From an uncultured Blautia sp. (GTDB lineage: Bacteria > Bacillota > Clostridia > Lachnospirales > Lachnospiraceae): a stretch of 64,000 nucleotides of DNA. The notes under the pieces are model-generated. The model made no database searches and was not told the origin of the DNA. It saw only the letters and a list, made by a program, of their open reading frames with translations. Within the stretch, counting starts at the first letter, position 1. Each line of letters starts with the position of its first letter. Location of the stretch: contig CALBGI010000033.1 of the NCBI GenBank assembly GCA_937893675.1, positions 1 through 64,000 of the forward strand, in the 5' to 3' direction. Shown in pieces: positions 1 to 8,764 of the stretch. Made by a program: the position numbers and the translations under genes.

Positions 1-12
1 ATTTTTGCAGGA

Positions 13-40
13 TTAAATTCCACAGAGGGGTGGAATTTAA
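13..40. repeat. Perfect 11-bp inverted repeat (hairpin)
   Basis: TTAAATTCCAC at 13-23 is the exact reverse complement of GTGGAATTTAA at 30-40, with a 6-nt loop. No T-run follows on the plus strand, so it is a weak terminator candidate; it lies 51 bp upstream of the predicted -35 of the first operon and may instead be an operator. The upstream gene is outside the window, so the role cannot be decided. Confidence 0.5.
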
Positions 41-90
41 CTTTGCAAGTGAGTTGTTACGAAAAAATCACAAAAATCCGGGCAATTTGC

Positions 91-119
91 TTGTGTATTT
101 GTGGAAATTTTAGTATAAT
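91..119 (+). promoter_or_regulatory. Predicted sigma-A promoter of the pxp operon
   Basis: TTGTGT at 91-96, a 17-bp spacer, and a perfect TATAAT at 114-119. This is 30 bp upstream of the first start codon and just ahead of an AAAGGGGGA ribosome binding site. It is the only good promoter seen before the six-gene operon. Confidence 0.65.
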
Positions 120-149
120 GAATCGATAAAGAACAAAGGGGGACATAAT

Positions 150-1352
150 ATGAGTAACGAGAAAAAGAGTGGCGGCGCCCTTCTGGGTGCGGCTTTCCTG
201 ATGGCGACCTCTGCGATCGGGCCGGGCTTTCTGACCCAGACGGCAGATTTTACCGGTAAGTTTCAGGCAAGCTTTGGTTTTGTTATCCTGACTTCCATTC
301 TTCTTTCAGCGGTAGCGCAGCTGAATATCTGGCGTGTGCTTTGTGTGACCGGTTTAAGAGGACAGGATGTGGCCAACAAGCTGCTTCCGGGACTTGGGTA
401 TTTTGTGGCGTTTATGATCGTGCTTGGCGGACTGGTGTTCAATATCGGAAACGTGGGCGGAGGTGCCCTGGGATTTAATACCTTGCTTGGCATTCCCACA
501 GAGGCAGGCTATGTGCTGGCCGGCGCTCTGGCAATCCTGGTATTTCTGTTGAAGAATGCAAAATCAGCGATGGACACGGTGACAAAGGTTCTTGGTGGCA
601 TTATGATCGTGGTTATTTTTGCGGTGATCATTGTGGTAAAACCGCCGGTAGGAGATGCCCTGAAGAATACGTTCGTTCCATCTGCGAAGATCGATGATCT
701 GTTTCCGGCTATCCTTACCCTGATGGGAGGAACCGTGGGCGGATATATCACCTTTGCCGGTGCGCACCGTCTCATTGATGCGGGAATCACCGGAGAGAAA
801 AACTTAAAAGAGATCAACAAGAGCTCTGTTATGGGAATTGGAATTGCGACCATCGTACGTATTTTCCTTTTCCTCGCAGTGCTGGGCGTTGTGGTAAAGG
901 GCGTGACGCTGGATGCCGGCAATCCGGCAGCAGATGCATTCCGGCAGGGGGCCGGCGAGATTGGCTATCGCTTCGCGGGTCTTGTGCTTCTTTGTGCGGC
1001 GATCACCTCCATTATTGGAGCAGCGTACACCTCGGTTTCTTTCCTCAAGACGTTCAGCAAGGGAATTGAGAAGAATGAGAACTGGGTTATCATTGGTTTC
1101 ATCGCAGTTTCCACACTGATCATGCTGATTCTCGGAAATCCGGCGGTACTTCTGGTTCTGGCCGGAGCATTCAATGGACTGATCCTTCCGGTCACCCTGG
1201 GAATCTGTCTCATTGCAGCCAAGAAAAAATCCATTATGGGAGAAGGCTATAAGCATCCTACCGTGCTGCTGGTTCTGGGTGTGCTTGTGGTTGTCCTTTC
1301 CGCATATATGGGCGTTACTACGTTTGTGAGCAAGCTGGGAAGCCTGCTGTAA
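150..1352 (+). CDS. Nramp-superfamily membrane transporter (YcsG-like), divergent
   Basis: A 400-residue, very hydrophobic protein with about 11 membrane segments. The N-terminal SAIGPGFLTQ segment resembles Nramp helix 1 and the GGTVGGYITFAGAH stretch resembles helix 6. The residues that bind metal in true Nramp proteins are not there: the DPGN position reads TGKF and the MPH position reads GGY. B. subtilis has a similar protein (YcsG) beside its 5-oxoprolinase genes. It is first in the operon with pxpB, pxpC and pxpA, so an organic substrate such as 5-oxoproline is more likely than manganese or iron. That substrate is inference. Confidence 0.8.
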   Translation: MSNEKKSGGALLGAAFLMATSAIGPGFLTQTADFTGKFQASFGFVILTSILLSAVAQLNIWRVLCVTGLRGQDVANKLLPGLGYFVAFMIVLGGLVFNIGNVGGGALGFNTLLGIPTEAGYVLAGALAILVFLLKNAKSAMDTVTKVLGGIMIVVIFAVIIVVKPPVGDALKNTFVPSAKIDDLFPAILTLMGGTVGGYITFAGAHRLIDAGITGEKNLKEINKSSVMGIGIATIVRIFLFLAVLGVVVKGVTLDAGNPAADAFRQGAGEIGYRFAGLVLLCAAITSIIGAAYTSVSFLKTFSKGIEKNENWVIIGFIAVSTLIMLILGNPAVLLVLAGAFNGLILPVTLGICLIAAKKKSIMGEGYKHPTVLLVLGVLVVVLSAYMGVTTFVSKLGSLL

Positions 1353-1375
1353 AGCAACATCAATACACTAAGAGG

Positions 1376-1407
1376 AAAGGTGTGATCCCAAAGGTTGCAC
1401 CTTTTTT
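1376..1407 (+). terminator. Terminator-like hairpin inside the pxp operon
   Basis: AAAGGT at 1390-1395 pairs with ACCTTT at 1399-1404, followed by more T residues. A second copy, AAAGGTG at 1376-1382, can compete for the same 3' arm. It sits between the transporter gene and pxpB and could cause partial termination, lowering enzyme transcription relative to the transporter, or switch between two folds. Confidence 0.5.
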
Positions 1408-1438
1408 CTGTAAAAGGATTTGAACAGGAGAGAGAAAC

Positions 1439-2167
1439 ATGCAGAAGATTCGTATTTTAACAGCAGGAGATTCCTCGCTGCTGGTTGAATTCGGAAAGAA
1501 GATCAGTCCGGAGATCAACCGGAAAATCACTGCAGCTGTGCAGATGATGAAGGAACAGCATATTGAAGGCGTGGTGGATGTGATCCCTGCCTTCTGTTCT
1601 CTGCTTATCAACTACGATCCCCGTGTGGTCACCTACGGGGAAATAAAAGAGCGGATACAGAAGATTGTCCGTTTGGAGGTAAAAACCGGAGAAGTGCGCA
1701 AGCGTATTTTTGAAATTCCGGTATGCTACGGCGGCGAGTATGGACCGGATTTGGGAAATATCGCAGAGCATGCGGGACTTTCGGAGGAAGAGGTGATCGA
1801 AATCCATTCTTCCCGGGACTATCTGATCTATATGCTTGGCTTTTTGCCGGGCTTTACCTATCTGGGCGGGCTGGATGAGAGAATCCATACGCCCCGGCTG
1901 GCCAATCCGCGTATCAAGATCAATGCGGGGAGCGTGGGGATCGGAGGTTCCCAGACGGGAATTTATCCGCTGGATTCCCCGGGAGGCTGGCAGCTGATGG
2001 GAATGACTCCCGTAAAAACCTATGACCCGGGCAGGGAGAATCCGATTCTGGTGGAAGCGGGAGATTATATCCGCTTTGTGCCTGTAGATGAGCAGGAATA
2101 TAAACGGATCAAAGAACAGGTGGACAGCGGAACCTATGCGTGCGTTGTTCACGAAGAGGAGGTGTAG
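1439..2167 (+). CDS. pxpB: 5-oxoprolinase subunit B (KipI / allophanate hydrolase subunit 1 family)
   Basis: 242 residues, full length for PxpB/KipI. Family hallmarks include GFLPGFTYLGGLDERIHTPR (about residues 138-157) and the GSVGIGGSQTGIYPLDSPGGWQ stretch. With PxpA and PxpC it forms the ATP-dependent bacterial 5-oxoprolinase that opens pyroglutamate to glutamate. The start follows GGAGAGAG at a normal distance. It ends one base before the pxpC start, so translational coupling is likely. Old database names (allophanate hydrolase, Kip kinase inhibitor) come from homology to urea amidolyase and a B. subtilis sporulation inhibitor; the pxpA and pxpC neighbours favour the oxoprolinase role. 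Confidence 0.92.
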   Translation: MQKIRILTAGDSSLLVEFGKKISPEINRKITAAVQMMKEQHIEGVVDVIPAFCSLLINYDPRVVTYGEIKERIQKIVRLEVKTGEVRKRIFEIPVCYGGEYGPDLGNIAEHAGLSEEEVIEIHSSRDYLIYMLGFLPGFTYLGGLDERIHTPRLANPRIKINAGSVGIGGSQTGIYPLDSPGGWQLMGMTPVKTYDPGRENPILVEAGDYIRFVPVDEQEYKRIKEQVDSGTYACVVHEEEV

Positions 2168-2168
2168 T

Positions 2169-3176
2169 ATGGGCATTCGTATTTTAAAAGGCGGAATGCT
2201 GACCACGGTACAGGACCTTGGCCGCAACGGGTATCAGAGTCAGGGGTTTTCCGTGGCCGGGGTCATGGATATGCGTTCCTTCAAAATCGCGAATCTTCTC
2301 CTGGATAATCCGGAGAATGAGGCTGTTCTGGAATTTACACTCATAGGTCCGACCCTGGAATTCACCTCCGCGACCATTATCGCCATTACTGGCGGCGATT
2401 TTCAGCCGACCATCAATGGAAAACCGGCGCCCATGTATACGGCTCTTTATATGAACAAAGGCGATGTGCTCCGATTTGGAAGTGCGCGCACTGGAAGCAG
2501 AGGCTATATCGCTTTTTCCAGCTATCTGGATATTCCGGTTGTCATGGGCAGCCGCTGTACGAATATGAAGAGCAGCCTGGGGGGATTTAAGGGACGGAAG
2601 CTCCAGGCCGGCGATTATATCAATTTTCGTATCAAAAGACGCTATCTTCCCTTTTTCCTTTCCAGGACACTGGATTTGGATGAATTTGACCAGGAAGAGG
2701 CCGAGCTTCGGGTGGTAATGGGGCCTCAGGATGATCTGTTCAGCCGCCAGGGCATTGACACCTTTCTTGGCAGCACCTATACAGTGACCAGTGACTTTGA
2801 CCGCATGGGCTGCCGCCTGGAGGGACCGTTTATCGCACCGAAGAAAACCTCTGACATCATTTCCGATGGCATTGCTTTTGGATCCGTGCAGGTGCCTTCC
2901 CATGGAAAACCCATTGTTCTTCTTTCTGACAGGCAGACGACCGGCGGCTATGCCAAAATTGCTACCGTGGCTTCCGTGGATATCCCCAAGCTTGTGCAGC
3001 GCAAGACGGACCACAAGATCCGTTTCCGGGCAATTACCGTGCAGGAAGCGCAGCAGCTGATCCAGGAGGAGATGAAAGAGCTGGATGAAATGAGAAAGCA
3101 CATCCACAAGCCCTGTAAGGAAGTATTGGACTGCCGTCTGGTGGCCAAGCGCATGACAAAGCTGTTTGAAGACTGA
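2169..3176 (+). CDS. pxpC: 5-oxoprolinase subunit C (KipA / allophanate hydrolase subunit 2 family)
   Basis: 335 residues from the ATG at 2169, which follows the pxpB stop and the GAGGAGG in the end of pxpB. N-terminal MGIRILKGGMLTTVQDLGR and the later GPQDDLF and GMGCRLEGP-like segments are typical of PxpC/KipA. It is predicted to be cytoplasmic and to pair with PxpB. An in-frame start about 80 bp upstream would lie inside pxpB and lacks a ribosome binding site. KipA/KipI homologues also form the carboxyltransferase part of urea carboxylase, which is notable because biotin carboxylase components follow directly. Confidence 0.92.
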   Translation: MGIRILKGGMLTTVQDLGRNGYQSQGFSVAGVMDMRSFKIANLLLDNPENEAVLEFTLIGPTLEFTSATIIAITGGDFQPTINGKPAPMYTALYMNKGDVLRFGSARTGSRGYIAFSSYLDIPVVMGSRCTNMKSSLGGFKGRKLQAGDYINFRIKRRYLPFFLSRTLDLDEFDQEEAELRVVMGPQDDLFSRQGIDTFLGSTYTVTSDFDRMGCRLEGPFIAPKKTSDIISDGIAFGSVQVPSHGKPIVLLSDRQTTGGYAKIATVASVDIPKLVQRKTDHKIRFRAITVQEAQQLIQEEMKELDEMRKHIHKPCKEVLDCRLVAKRMTKLFED

Positions 3177-3202
3177 GAACGATACGAAAAGGAGACGATA
3201 TT

Positions 3203-3646
3203 ATGGATTTGGAAAAAATTGCAGGTTTGGTAAAGATCGTGGAGGATTCCTCCCTGACAGAATTCACTTACAAAGAGGGAGAGATGAAGATTACGATGAG
3301 TAAGCTTCAGCACCCGCCGGTTGTGGCGCCGGGGGCGGCAGTGGCTCCTGCGCCTCTTCCTGCGGCGGCGTCTGCAGAAGAGAAGGAGGAGAATACGGAA
3401 GAAGAGCCGCTCTTCATCACTTCTCCCATTGTGGGAACTTTTTATTCCGCGCCTGCTCCGGATGCGCCTGCGTTTGTCAAGGTGGGAGACCATGTGAAGA
3501 ACGGTCAGACCGTATGTATTCTGGAAGCCATGAAGCTGATGAACGAGATCCAGAGTGATTTTGACTGTGAGATAGAGGCGGTTCTGGTAAGCAACGAGCA
3601 GAAGGTAGAATACGGAATGCCCCTGTTCCGCGTAAAAAAACTGTAA
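3203..3646 (+). CDS. accB: Biotin carboxyl carrier protein (AccB-like)
   Basis: 147 residues. An N-terminal segment resembling the AccB assembly domain (1-35) is followed by an Ala/Pro/Glu-rich linker (about 38-68) and a C-terminal biotinyl domain (70-147) with the EAMKLM motif; Lys111 is the predicted biotin site. It lies between pxpC and a biotin carboxylase gene. No carboxyltransferase genes (accA/accD or a propionyl-type subunit) are nearby, so the usual acetyl-CoA carboxylase role is not supported by context; the neighbouring PxpB/PxpC may be the partner. Confidence 0.93.
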   Translation: MDLEKIAGLVKIVEDSSLTEFTYKEGEMKITMSKLQHPPVVAPGAAVAPAPLPAAASAEEKEENTEEEPLFITSPIVGTFYSAPAPDAPAFVKVGDHVKNGQTVCILEAMKLMNEIQSDFDCEIEAVLVSNEQKVEYGMPLFRVKKL

Positions 3647-3671
3647 AGCTGTAAGAAGGAGGCATAAAACC

Positions 3672-5018
3672 TTGTTTAATAAAATTTTGATTGCAAACCG
3701 GGGTGAGATTGCCGTTCGCATCATACGCGCATGCAGGAACCTTGGCATCCGCAGTGTAGCGGTCTATTCCAAGGAGGATGCAGGCAGCATGCATGTGCAG
3801 CTGGCAGACCAGCGGATCTGTGTCGGAGAGGGCCCTGCAAGAAACAGCTATCTGAATATGGACAGAATCATTGCGGCGGCCCACAATATGGGGGCAGACG
3901 CCATTCATCCAGGGTTTGGATTCCTGTCTGAGAACAGTGAGTTTGTGCGCAAATGCCAGGAAAACGGCATTGTTTTTATCGGACCGGAAGCAGATGTGAT
4001 CGACAAAATGGGCAATAAATCCCAGGCCAGAAAAACCATGATGGACGCCGGTGTGCCGGTGGTGCCGGGAACCAAGGAGCCGGTGTATGACGCTGAGGAA
4101 GGCAGACGGCTGGCAGCAGACATTGGTTATCCGGTCATGATCAAAGCCTCCTCCGGCGGCGGCGGCAAAGGAATGCGCGTGGCAAATTCAGAGGATGAGT
4201 TTGAATTCCAGTTTAATGTGGCCCAGAGAGAGTCCGCCAATGCCTTTGGGGATGACACCATGTACATTGAGCGTTTCGTGGAAAATCCCCGCCATGTGGA
4301 AATCCAGATCATGGCAGATACCCACGGAAATGTGGTTGCGCTGGGAGAGCGCGACTGTTCTGTGCAGCGGAATCATCAGAAGCTCATTGAGGAATCCCCG
4401 TCTCCGGCCATTACCGAGGAAGTGCGCCGGGAGATGAACCGCTGTGCCGTTCTGGCAGCAAAGACCGTGAATTATACCAATGCGGGAACCATTGAGTATA
4501 TTGTGGATCCCAAAGGGAATTTCTATTTTATGGAAATGAACACCAGGATCCAGGTGGAGCATGGTGTGACAGAAATGGTGACAGGAACCGATCTGATCGT
4601 GGAGCAGATCCGCGTGGCGATGGGAGAGCCTTTAAGCTTCCGCCAGGAGGATATCGTCCTTCGGGGACATGCCATTGAATGCCGCATCAATGCGGAAATC
4701 CCGGAGAAGAATTTTATGCCCAGCCCCGGTGTTGTAAAGCATATTCATCTTCCGGCAGGAAACGGCGTGCGGGTGGATACCGGACTTTATGAGGGGTACT
4801 GCATTCCTTCGGAGTATGATTCCATGATCGCAAAGGTCATTGTGCATGCGGCTGACAGAGAGGCAGCACTGCAGAAGATGCGCTCTGCACTGGACGAAAT
4901 GGTGGTCATGGGGGTAAATACCAATCTGGATTTCCAGTATCAGATCATGCGCCACCCGGTATTCTGCGAGGGAAAGGCAGACACCGGATTTATTGAGAAT
5001 ATTATGAAGCTTGGTTAG
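3672..5018 (+). CDS. accC: Biotin carboxylase
   Basis: 448 residues, full length for AccC. FNKILIANRGEIAVRIIRAC begins the N-terminal domain, and KASSGGGGKGMRV (about 158-170) is the ATP-grasp glycine-rich loop. ERDCSVQRNHQKLIEESPSP and MNTRIQVEHGVTE are conserved active-site segments. It carboxylates biotin on the carrier protein with ATP and bicarbonate. The start is TTG at 3672, behind a strong AGGAGG; no in-frame ATG occurs near enough to keep the conserved N-terminus. Part of the pxp operon, 25 bp after the carrier gene. Confidence 0.94.
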   Translation: MFNKILIANRGEIAVRIIRACRNLGIRSVAVYSKEDAGSMHVQLADQRICVGEGPARNSYLNMDRIIAAAHNMGADAIHPGFGFLSENSEFVRKCQENGIVFIGPEADVIDKMGNKSQARKTMMDAGVPVVPGTKEPVYDAEEGRRLAADIGYPVMIKASSGGGGKGMRVANSEDEFEFQFNVAQRESANAFGDDTMYIERFVENPRHVEIQIMADTHGNVVALGERDCSVQRNHQKLIEESPSPAITEEVRREMNRCAVLAAKTVNYTNAGTIEYIVDPKGNFYFMEMNTRIQVEHGVTEMVTGTDLIVEQIRVAMGEPLSFRQEDIVLRGHAIECRINAEIPEKNFMPSPGVVKHIHLPAGNGVRVDTGLYEGYCIPSEYDSMIAKVIVHAADREAALQKMRSALDEMVVMGVNTNLDFQYQIMRHPVFCEGKADTGFIENIMKLG

Positions 5019-5029
5019 GAGAGATGGAT

Positions 5030-5797
5030 ATGTATCGTGTGGACTTGAACAGTGACCTGGGGGAAAGCTTTGGCCGCTATACCCTGGGAATGGATGAAAA
5101 AATCATACCGCTTATCACATCGGCCAATGTAGCCTGCGGTTTTCATGCCTCAGACCCGGTGGTAATGGAAAAAACCATCGCTCTGGCAGATGCGGCTGAC
5201 ATTCGTGTGGGAGCGCATCCCGGCTTTTTGGATCTGATGGGCTTCGGCAGAAGAAACATGGTGATTTCCCCGGAGGAGGCAAAGGCCTATACGCTTTACC
5301 AGGTGGGAGCGCTGGCGGCTTTTGCCGGGGCCAGAGGCAGGAAGCTTCAGCATGTAAAGCCCCATGGGGCGCTTTACAATATGGCGTCAACGGATTATGC
5401 CCTTGCCAGAGCGATCTGCGAGGGGATTTACGGATTTGACAAAGATCTGATCGTGCTGGCGCTTTCCGGCGGCGAGCTTGCCAGAGCGGCAAAGGATATG
5501 GGAATGCGCGTGGCGCAGGAGGTGTTTGCGGACCGGGCGTACGAGGAGGACGGAACTCTTGTGAACCGCCGCAAAGAAGGCGCAATGATCACAGACGAGG
5601 AAGAGGCGATTTCCCGGGTGATCCGTATGATAAAAGAAAAGAAAGTCACTGCCGTGACCGGCAATGACATTTCTATAGAGGCAGATTCTGTTTGTGTGCA
5701 CGGAGATGGACAAAAAGCGCTGGCTTTTGTGGAACGGATCCGCGCGGCTCTTCAAAAAGAGGGCATTGTGATCTGCCCGCTGGAAGAAATCGTTTAG
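5030..5797 (+). CDS. pxpA: 5-oxoprolinase subunit A (LamB/YcsF family)
   Basis: 255 residues. MYRVDLNSDLGESFGRY, the SANVACGFHASDP segment and HVKPHGALYN are signatures of the YcsF family, which forms the catalytic lactam-opening part of the PxpABC complex. The ATG at 5030 is eight bases from AGGAG; the ATG at 5024 is only two bases away and less likely. Last gene of the operon; its stop overlaps the stop of the convergent rfbD by four bases, leaving no room for a separate terminator. Confidence 0.93.
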   Translation: MYRVDLNSDLGESFGRYTLGMDEKIIPLITSANVACGFHASDPVVMEKTIALADAADIRVGAHPGFLDLMGFGRRNMVISPEEAKAYTLYQVGALAAFAGARGRKLQHVKPHGALYNMASTDYALARAICEGIYGFDKDLIVLALSGGELARAAKDMGMRVAQEVFADRAYEEDGTLVNRRKEGAMITDEEEAISRVIRMIKEKKVTAVTGNDISIEADSVCVHGDGQKALAFVERIRAALQKEGIVICPLEEIV

Positions 5798-6681
5798 AAA
5801 TCGATTTCTTTCAGATAACGTTTCAGGGCATCCTGCCAGGTTGGCAGGGGAGTAAACCCGTTTTCTGCAAGCTTATTCCTGTCAAGACGGCTGTTAAAGG
5901 GACGTGCGGCTTTAGAAACGCCGTACTCCTCAGTCGTCACGGGAATGACGTTCAATTTTTCTTCACTGTACTCGCTGTGGCCCATTTCTGCGGCTGTCTT
6001 AAAAATTCCCTTTGTAAAATCATACCAGCTGATGTAGCCGCCCTCGTTGGTTGCATGATAGTAACCGTATTTTTCGGTCTCGATCATGTCTACAAGGAGG
6101 CGTGCCAGATCGAAGGTGTAGGTCGGCGTTCCAATCTGGTCGCTGACAACACGGATCGTGTCATATTTTTTTCCAAGCTTCAGCATGGTTTTGACAAAGT
6201 TGTTTCCGTGTGTTCCGAAAGCCCAGGCAATCCGTACAATAAAGTACTTTTCCAGGAGTCCGGAAACTGCCAGTTCTCCGGCAAGCTTTGACTGTCCGTA
6301 TACATTCAGGGGCTTGTAATCCCTGCAGTCCGGATGCCAGGGCTCGGTGCCCTGGCCGTCAAATACGTAATCTGTGGAGATATACATCATTTTGATGTCA
6401 AGATCCCTGCAGACCTCAGCAATGTTTTTTGTGCCTTCTGCATTGGCAAGATACACATTGTCATGATTTTCCGCTTCCTCTGCCGCATCCACCGCGGTCC
6501 ATGCGGCGCAGTGGATGACAGCGTCGGGAGAGATTTCCCTGAGACAGCGGGAAACGTCCTCCGAATGGGTGATATCCAGTGTATGTCTATCTGTACCAAC
6601 AGCTTCGTGACCGCGTTTTGCAAGTTCATTTAATACGTCGTTTCCAAGTTGTCCGCCAGCACCTGTCACGAATATTTTCAT
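5794..6681 (-). CDS. rfbD: dTDP-4-dehydrorhamnose reductase
   Basis: 295 residues. MKIFVTGAGGQLGNDVLNEL is the Rossmann NAD(P) loop of RfbD, with the YxxxK-type catalytic pair in NVYGQSKLAGE. It reduces dTDP-4-keto-L-rhamnose to dTDP-L-rhamnose for surface polysaccharides. It follows rfbB by three bases in an rfbA-rfbB-rfbD operon. The 3,5-epimerase gene rfbC that normally supplies its substrate is not in the window, so it must be encoded elsewhere or this set makes another dTDP-sugar. Confidence 0.93.
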   Translation of the reverse strand: MKIFVTGAGGQLGNDVLNELAKRGHEAVGTDRHTLDITHSEDVSRCLREISPDAVIHCAAWTAVDAAEEAENHDNVYLANAEGTKNIAEVCRDLDIKMMYISTDYVFDGQGTEPWHPDCRDYKPLNVYGQSKLAGELAVSGLLEKYFIVRIAWAFGTHGNNFVKTMLKLGKKYDTIRVVSDQIGTPTYTFDLARLLVDMIETEKYGYYHATNEGGYISWYDFTKGIFKTAAEMGHSEYSEEKLNVIPVTTEEYGVSKAARPFNSRLDRNKLAENGFTPLPTWQDALKRYLKEIDF

Positions 6682-6684
6682 AGA

Positions 6685-7713
6685 TCAGGCCTCCCCACGA
6701 TTTCCATACATTTTTTCGTAGTAATTCTGGTATTCTCCGGAAATAATGGTTTCCCACCATTCTTTGTTGTCCAGATACCATTGGATGGTTTTTTTGATGC
6801 CGTCTGCAAATTTTGTTTCCGGAAGCCAGCCAAGCTCGTTGTGGATCTTGGTCGGGTCAATGGCGTAGCGCATGTCATGGCCCTTGCGGTCAGCCACATA
6901 GGTGATGAGACTTTCCGGCTTTCCAAGCTCTCTGCAGATGATTTTTACAATGTCAATGTTGGTCATTTCGTTGTGGCCGCCGATGTTGTACACCTCGCCC
7001 ACACGTCCTTTGTGGATGATAAGGTCAATGGCCTTGCAGTGATCCTCCACATACAGCCAGTCGCGGACGTTTTCCCCCTTGCCGTAAACGGGCAGCGGTT
7101 TGTCGTTGAGCGCGTTGGCGATCATAAGCGGGATCAGCTTTTCCGGGAAATGGTAGGGACCATAATTGTTGGAGCAGCGGCTGATCGTCACAGGAAGACC
7201 ATAGGTTCTGTGGTAAGCCAGTACCAGAAGGTCAGCGCCTGCCTTGGAAGAGCTGTAGGGGCTGCTGGTGTGGATGGGGGTTTCTTCGGTGAAGAAGAGA
7301 TCCGGACGGTCCAGAGGCAGATCGCCGTAAACCTCGTCCGTGCTTACCTGGTGATAGCGGACAATGCCGTACTTGCGGCAGGCGTCCATCAGGACAGCGG
7401 TTCCCTTGATGTTGGTATCCAGGAACACCTCCGGATTTTCGATGGAGCGGTCCACATGGCTTTCAGCGGCGAAGTTTACCACCATATCCGGGTGTTCTTC
7501 TTCAAAAAGACGATACACGGCTTCTCTGTCCGTGATGCTTTCCTTTACAAAACGGAAGTTGGGATTATCCATAACCGGCGCCAGGGTAGAAAGGTTTCCT
7601 GCATAGGTGAGGCAGTCCAGGCACACGATACGGTAATCCGGGTATTTTTTTAACATGTGAAAAATAAAGTTGCTTCCAATGAATCCGGCGCCGCCGGTTA
7701 CAATGATATTCAT
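6685..7713 (-). CDS. rfbB: dTDP-glucose 4,6-dehydratase
   Basis: 342 residues, the normal length. MNIIVTGGAGFIGSNFIFHM is the NAD-binding loop; HQVSTDEVYGDLP and YSSSKAGADLLVLAYHRTYG carry the catalytic Thr/Asp/Glu and YxxxK residues of RfbB. It converts dTDP-glucose to dTDP-4-keto-6-deoxyglucose. Middle gene of the rfb operon; it begins 30 bp after rfbA with an AGGAGGA ribosome binding site. Confidence 0.96.
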   Translation of the reverse strand: MNIIVTGGAGFIGSNFIFHMLKKYPDYRIVCLDCLTYAGNLSTLAPVMDNPNFRFVKESITDREAVYRLFEEEHPDMVVNFAAESHVDRSIENPEVFLDTNIKGTAVLMDACRKYGIVRYHQVSTDEVYGDLPLDRPDLFFTEETPIHTSSPYSSSKAGADLLVLAYHRTYGLPVTISRCSNNYGPYHFPEKLIPLMIANALNDKPLPVYGKGENVRDWLYVEDHCKAIDLIIHKGRVGEVYNIGGHNEMTNIDIVKIICRELGKPESLITYVADRKGHDMRYAIDPTKIHNELGWLPETKFADGIKKTIQWYLDNKEWWETIISGEYQNYYEKMYGNRGEA

Positions 7714-7743
7714 AAGTTTTCCTCCTGATAATGTATATGTAAT

Positions 7744-8640
7744 TTAGTGCAGAACATCCATATATTTTCCGCTTAAGACATCCATGAGATACTGGCCGTA
7801 CTGATTTTTTTTGAGCACCTCATAAACCTTGAGGACATCTTCCCTGGAAATCCAGCCGTTTAAGTAGGCGATCTCTTCCAGACAGGCAATCTTGCGGTGC
7901 TGGTGATCCTCCACGGTTTTGATGAAGTTGGTGGCCTCAACAAGACTCTCATGTGTGCCAGTGTCCAGCCAGGTAAAGCCCTGTCCCAGAAGCTCCACAT
8001 TCAGTTCGCCGTTATTGAGATAGATGCGGTTCAGATCTGTGATCTCCAGCTCGCCTCTGGCGCTGGGAGCAAGATTTTTGGCATATTCCACCACGCGGTT
8101 GTCATAGAAATAAAGGCCGGTAACACAGTAGTTGCTCTTGGGTTTTTCCGGTTTTTCTTCAATGGAAACAGCCTTGCCTTCCTTGTCAAATTCTACAATG
8201 CCGAAGCGTTCCGGGTCGTCCACATAGTAGCCGAACACAGTGGCGCCTTTGCCGCTTTCCGCATTCGCTACAGCCGCTTTGAGCCGTTTTTTCAGTCCGT
8301 GTCCCGCAAAAATGTTGTCTCCCAGAACCATGGCAACGGTGTCGTTTCCGATGAATTCTTCACCGATGATAAAGGCCTGGGCCAGCCCGTCGGGACTTGG
8401 CTGAACCGCATAGGATAAGCTTACGCCGAACTGGTGGCCGTCGCCAAGAAGCTCCTGAAAACGAGGTGTGTCCTGGGGAGTGGAAATGATAAGAATGTCT
8501 CGGATGCCGGCATTCATAAGAACGGACATGGGATAGTAGATCATCGGCTTATCATAAATGGGAAGCAGCTGCTTGGAGGTTACCATGGTAAGAGGATACA
8601 GCCTCGTGCCGGAACCTCCTGCAAGAATAATACCTTTCAT
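7744..8640 (-). CDS. rfbA: Glucose-1-phosphate thymidylyltransferase
   Basis: 298 residues. [18 protein letters not shown] is the nucleotidyltransferase signature, with [20 protein letters not shown] and [14 protein letters not shown] typical of RfbA. It makes dTDP-glucose from dTTP and glucose-1-phosphate. First gene of the rfb operon, about 87 bp downstream of the predicted transcription start from a MerR-type promoter. Confidence 0.96.
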   Translation of the reverse strand: MKGIILAGGSGTRLYPLTMVTSKQLLPIYDKPMIYYPMSVLMNAGIRDILIISTPQDTPRFQELLGDGHQFGVSLSYAVQPSPDGLAQAFIIGEEFIGNDTVAMVLGDNIFAGHGLKKRLKAAVANAESGKGATVFGYYVDDPERFGIVEFDKEGKAVSIEEKPEKPKSNYCVTGLYFYDNRVVEYAKNLAPSARGELEITDLNRIYLNNGELNVELLGQGFTWLDTGTHESLVEATNFIKTVEDHQHRKIACLEEIAYLNGWISREDVLKVYEVLKKNQYGQYLMDVLSGKYMDVLH

Positions 8641-8733
8641 AGAGAATACGCTCCTTTTGTTTTGGTTTTGTATCGGGTGCAGCGATTACGCAGAGTGCTG
8701 CGTGCACTGCACTTTGGTCGTCTGTATTTTTAT

Positions 8734-8764
8734 ATTATAAAAGGTGACGTAAGGTCACCTTCAA
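8734..8764 (-). promoter_or_regulatory. MerR-type promoter/operator upstream of rfbA
   Basis: On the minus strand TTGAAG (8764-8759) and TATAAT (8739-8734) are separated by 19 bp, the over-long spacer typical of promoters activated by MerR-family proteins. A perfect dyad, AAGGTGAC (8741-8748) and GTCACCTT (8754-8761) with a 5-nt centre, fills the spacer, as in known MerR operators. A MerR-family gene lies directly upstream. The same dyad followed by TTTTAT could also end transcription of that gene. Confidence 0.65.

Noticed and set aside
1439..3176. Naming pxpB/pxpC as allophanate hydrolase (urea amidolyase)
   Set aside because: No amidase (AtzF-type) domain is present and pxpA is in the same operon, which favours 5-oxoprolinase.
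3203..5018. AccB/AccC as a standard acetyl-CoA carboxylase operon
   Set aside because: accA/accD or any other carboxyltransferase is absent nearby and the genes are embedded among pxp genes. It remains possible that they also serve fatty acid synthesis.
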